Assembly (NCBI RefSeq): GCF_004348685.1
Contig: NZ_SMKO01000049.1
Coordinates: 1 to 51,874, forward strand
DNA: 51,874 bases
Origin: Nonomuraea deserti
GTDB taxonomy: Bacteria; Actinomycetota; Actinomycetes; Streptosporangiales; Streptosporangiaceae
Direction: 5' to 3'
The translations under genes were made by a program, and so were the position numbers. This document shows positions 50,301-51,874 of the stretch, piece by piece. The notes under the pieces are model-generated. The model was not told the origin of the DNA, ran no database searches, and saw nothing but the letters and a program-made list of their open reading frames with translations. How positions within the stretch are numbered: the stretch's first letter is position 1; each line of letters opens with the position of its first letter.

Positions 50301-50406
50301 CAGGACGGCGGACCCGGACGTCTACGGCGGACTGAAACGGCAACCGTACGGGCTGAAGGGACCGGTCCGGCTGCTGCCGTACGGGGAGGAGCGGGTGCGC
50401 ACCTGA
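47371..50406 (+). CDS. Tat-exported GH106-like alpha-L-rhamnosidase family protein
   Basis: 1011 residues. The Tat signal TRRGFLLLGTAATALAL ends near AFA. VRPMVRWWWPDAHVDPAEIR with LAAAGFGGAEIAAV is the start of the catalytic barrel as in GH106. Downstream segments include ALFEDSIEIETDALPWTPGL and LSSEAGAYAGGAYTTTWTKL. The C-terminal part contains a galactose-binding-like beta domain (YTTTVDLDGPAYLELGEVTD, CRVRVNGRRLDPVD, LRRGTNTIEVEVATPLGNRL) typical of these enzymes. Known members release L-rhamnose, for example from rhamnogalacturonans. A Asp-Pro-rich repeat tract interrupts it at residues 670-709. There is no clear Shine-Dalgarno in front of ATG 47371. Confidence 0.82.
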   Translation: MNDLTRRGFLLLGTAATALALTDSPAFATRSPGKAWLARPGRSVRPMVRWWWPDAHVDPAEIRREIDQLAAAGFGGAEIAAVHHSIRDKSVLDPAGHGWGTPAWNAAVEAALDQAARRGIRVDLTIGPSWPAAVPSITPDSPAAVKELAHGSVTVAAGATYAGDAPPPAVPPAEGVTERKLLLVQAARIEPAHSTGDETGLDPASVREVPVTGESVTWTAPADGEWVLISYWERGSGQRPESGPHTAPEAYVVDHFSAAGTRAVIDHWESELLTPAVRRLLRKAGGALFEDSIEIETDALPWTPGLLEEFGRRRGHPLAPLLPVVLLAEEDPVFAYEAAMTRHARKDYWDTISELFNEHHFAGLRDWAHSLGLKSRAQPYGLRTDAIAAAAVLDIPEGESLGFKNLDDYRCLAGGRDLAGHEVLSSEAGAYAGGAYTTTWTKLLTTMGGAYAAGLNQTVLHGFSYASAPGAAWPGFAAFTPYDGTAGYSESWGPRQPTWQHISDISGYFARVHQVLREGVPRADVAVLRQTGYTKTGIGASWFTRDGIPTGWTHQFVSGPLLDLPAARVSGGRLAPSGPAYKALFVEGDKFYAGEPTMTVPVAGRLLEYARAGLPIVLLGAWESASVPGLPGDGENERLREIAAALLAEPTVRLVADQADVPGALADLGVRPDARFDVRPDMRPDAGPDMRPDMRPDAGPDAEPDMRPATPSTLLTLRRVAGKIDYYYLCNGKHVENPKPPVAPIDHDVTLARADRHGIPYVLDPWTGRAERIALYTEEPDGIRLRVALQPGQARIVAIGRAGLFGDRSGRRPHATATDADRALYSGGDLAVRAAKAGTYTTALSTGRTVTTVIGEVPPPVELSSWRLEVEDWRPGATPDRTDKVVHELSLDALLPWTEIPELADVSGIGTYTTTVDLDGPAYLELGEVTDTCRVRVNGRRLDPVDQISPVVDAGPYLRRGTNTIEVEVATPLGNRLRTADPDVYGGLKRQPYGLKGPVRLLPYGEERVRT
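49378..49497. repeat. Degenerate 12-bp in-frame repeat tract in the GH106-like gene
   Basis: About ten copies of a CGGCCCGACATG / GGGCCCGACGCG-type dodecamer encode (R/G)PD(M/A) tetrapeptides at residues 670-709. It looks like slippage expansion of a loop and should be flexible. Confidence 0.88.
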
Positions 50407-50557
50407 ACGACGGGACGCCGGTTCACACGCGCGAAGACGTTCTCGTTGCGACGCCTGGTGTCCTCGGTCGCCGCCGGAGCGTGGGCGTCGCGATGGTCGC
50501 ATTCAGCTGCCACGGCGGTCCCTGCTGGAGTTCTTCCAGGGTGCGCCAACGGTGCTG

Positions 50558-51343
50558 TCAGCTCGGTTCGTGGAACAGGTCGGGGAGGGTCCGGGCGGTG
50601 GCTGCGCGGGTAGCCCAGGTTTCGAGCTGGGCCAGGTCGGTGCAGGAGGTGATCCGGGCGCGGACGTCGGCGGGGACGTCGAAGCCGCGGGCGGTCAGCA
50701 CGAGCAGCACCAGCCTGCCCGCCTCTTCCGCCTTGCCCTCTGCTTTGCCTTCCGCTTTGCCTTCTTCGAGGCCGCGGCCGAAGTGTTCGCGGGCGAAAGG
50801 ACTGTAGACCGGCCAGGTGGTGGACGTCATGATCTCCTCCACGAGGCGGCGTATTTCGGGCGTGGCCATGCTGTAGGCGTATTCATAGTACTGCGGAGCG
50901 TGTTCGTCGTGGGTGTCGGCGAGTGCCGTGGCAAACGCCTCGACGACTTTGCGGTTGAGGCCGTGGATCATGACGGACATGGCGGCGAGTTCCAGGTTGG
51001 CGGCGGCCTGCTGGGGGTCGGTGATGGCCGGCACGCCGTCAGGTCCCAGCACCGCGGGCAGCAGGCGGTAGCCGGTCGGTCCGGACTCGATGGGCTGCGC
51101 GTAGTGGGCGGCGGTGGCGCGGTCGGGGCACACGACCAGGACGGTGACGTCGCAGCCCAGTTGCAGCCAGGTGGCTGCGGCGTAGCGGGTGAGTTGCCGG
51201 GGGTCTTTGGACCTGCCCTGCTGGATTTCGACGATGACGGCGTGTGCGGGGCATTGCGGCGGCCCCACGGTGAAGATCAGATCGACTTCGATGTCGTCGG
51301 AGTTCACGAGGTCGGCGCGCACGCCGCCGAAGCCTTTTCCCAC
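50558..51343 (-). CDS. Rpn/PD-(D/E)XK nuclease-like family protein, N-terminally short
   Basis: 261 residues from GTG 51343. The pattern SDDIEVDLIFTVG, AHAVIVEIQQGRSKDPRQLT, CDVTVLVVCPD and YRLLPAVLGPDGVPAITDPQ matches a large actinobacterial family with a PD-(D/E)XK-like core (Asp, then ExQ). The charged EGKAEGKAEGKAEE tract and the ending SCTDLAQLETWATRAATA are also family features. About 40 N-terminal residues normally seen before this point are missing. The frame stays open to about 51501 without an ATG or GTG and reads as non-protein, so the 5' end is probably degraded or recombined. The activity is unknown; related Rpn proteins are recombination-promoting nucleases. Confidence 0.8.
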   Translation of the reverse strand: MGKGFGGVRADLVNSDDIEVDLIFTVGPPQCPAHAVIVEIQQGRSKDPRQLTRYAAATWLQLGCDVTVLVVCPDRATAAHYAQPIESGPTGYRLLPAVLGPDGVPAITDPQQAAANLELAAMSVMIHGLNRKVVEAFATALADTHDEHAPQYYEYAYSMATPEIRRLVEEIMTSTTWPVYSPFAREHFGRGLEEGKAEGKAEGKAEEAGRLVLLVLTARGFDVPADVRARITSCTDLAQLETWATRAATARTLPDLFHEPS

Positions 51344-51874
51344 CCGGCCCTGGTCAGGCCTGGTGGAAAGGGTTGGGAGCGGCCAGTTGGGGGCGTGGAT
51401 CCGGTCGGCGGTGTTGGCCGCGCAGTCCCTCGTGGCGCCCCGGCCGTGGTTCCGGGTCGAGGAGTCCGGCTGGCGGGGGGCATCGCTCGCCTTCCGGCTC
51501 TACCGGCAGCGTTCCCTTGGACGGTGACCTCGGAGCGCCCCACGCGATCCGCCGACCGGTCCGCTGCGTCATCCGGCGCGCCTGGTCGCAGCAGTCGCCG
51601 CGGATGCCGTCGTGGCAGAGGTCGACCGAGCGGGCGAGCTTGTTCGCGGTGTCGGAGTCGTAGTAGCGGCTGGGGTTGAGCGCGTAGAGCAGGGGGGCGA
51701 TGGTGACCGCGCGCTGCGGGCCGGTCACCCGTACGTCGGCGGCTCGGCCTCAGTCGCTTCCGGCCTGTGGCGATGACGCGTCCTCCGCTTCCGGTGTCAC
51801 ACTGAGAACCCGCCAGCGCCCGCTCGACGCCCCCTCAGTGCTCCCCTCTGCGCCCCCTCTGCGCCCCTCTGCGC
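51344..51874. other. 531-bp end region, no assignable gene
   Basis: No frame shows a family I recognise. A minus-strand frame at about 51354-51728 begins with a fairly protein-like stretch (APLLYALNPSRYYDSDTANK) but turns into Arg/Pro-rich sequence, so I do not call it. Remains of the missing N-terminus of the Rpn-like gene could be here. Confidence 0.4.
51844..51874. repeat. CCCTCTGCGC direct repeats at the window edge
   Basis: Exact copies at 51844-51853, 51855-51864 and 51865-51874 are cut by the end of the window, so the true array length is unknown. Confidence 0.8.

Noticed and set aside
51354..51728. Minus-strand frame of 124 codons near the window end
   Set aside because: The first third looks slightly protein-like, but the rest is Arg/Pro-rich shadow sequence and no family is recognisable.

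Overview
The window is about 52 kb of very GC-rich DNA with strong G/C third-codon bias, GTG/TTG starts beside ATG, and many 4-nt ATGA/GTGA gene overlaps. Snapalysin, a GH3-fn3-CBM2 secreted glucosidase, a CebR-type operator and an I36 inhibitor-like protein fit a filamentous actinomycete. Something close to Nonomuraea/Streptosporangiaceae is my best guess, but that is inference. I saw no tRNA, rRNA or CRISPR array.

Positions 1-22.2 kb hold mixed functions. They comprise a partial NBR1-Ig membrane protein, a membrane-tailed serine hydrolase, a sensor kinase apparently split into two coupled frames that converges on its likely response regulator, and an ABC exporter. Next come snapalysin, a CebR-box GH3 glucosidase, an uncharacterised membrane/soluble gene pair and an I36-like secreted protein. 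A TetR gene divergent from two NAD(P)-binding proteins shares a 46-bp palindrome with them. A GNAT and a complete translation-coupled oligopeptide ABC operon (two permeases, fused double ATPase, lipoprotein last) finish this part.

Positions 22.6-37.6 kb hold an acid-sugar catabolic region with two arms around a FadR-like regulator (27149-27862). The left arm, on the minus strand, is an SDR, a DUF1537 four-carbon acid-sugar kinase, a RuBisCO-like protein that keeps the KDDE motif, and an Asp/Glu-racemase-family protein. The right arm, on the plus strand, starts after a roughly 350-nt hairpin-rich segment resembling an orphan HEARO/omega RNA. It encodes a crotonase, a CaiB/BaiF CoA-transferase, a solute-binding-protein fold with no signal peptide, an SDR and a DUF4432 epimerase-like protein, all overlapping. 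A convergent fuconolactonase-like amidohydrolase and a Tat-exported GH95 follow. Boxes sharing the core CATC(C/G)GATG lie in front of both arms.

Positions 36.5-50.4 kb hold a GntR regulator with an IS630-type HTH fused at its N-terminus. It is divergent from a sugar ABC transporter, an unrecognised 688-aa protein, an RraA-family enzyme, two tandemly duplicated beta-helix proteins resembling GH141, and a GH106-like Tat protein. GH95, GH141 and GH106 families act on L-fucose- or L-rhamnose-containing pectin side chains, and RuBisCO-like proteins with DUF1537 kinases are known from D-apionate breakdown. Together these suggest a locus for rare sugars of rhamnogalacturonan-type glycans. The CoA-linked arm is the part I cannot place in any pathway I know and is the best candidate for new biochemistry.

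The window ends with an N-terminally short Rpn/PD-(D/E)XK-like protein and about 0.5 kb of unassigned DNA.
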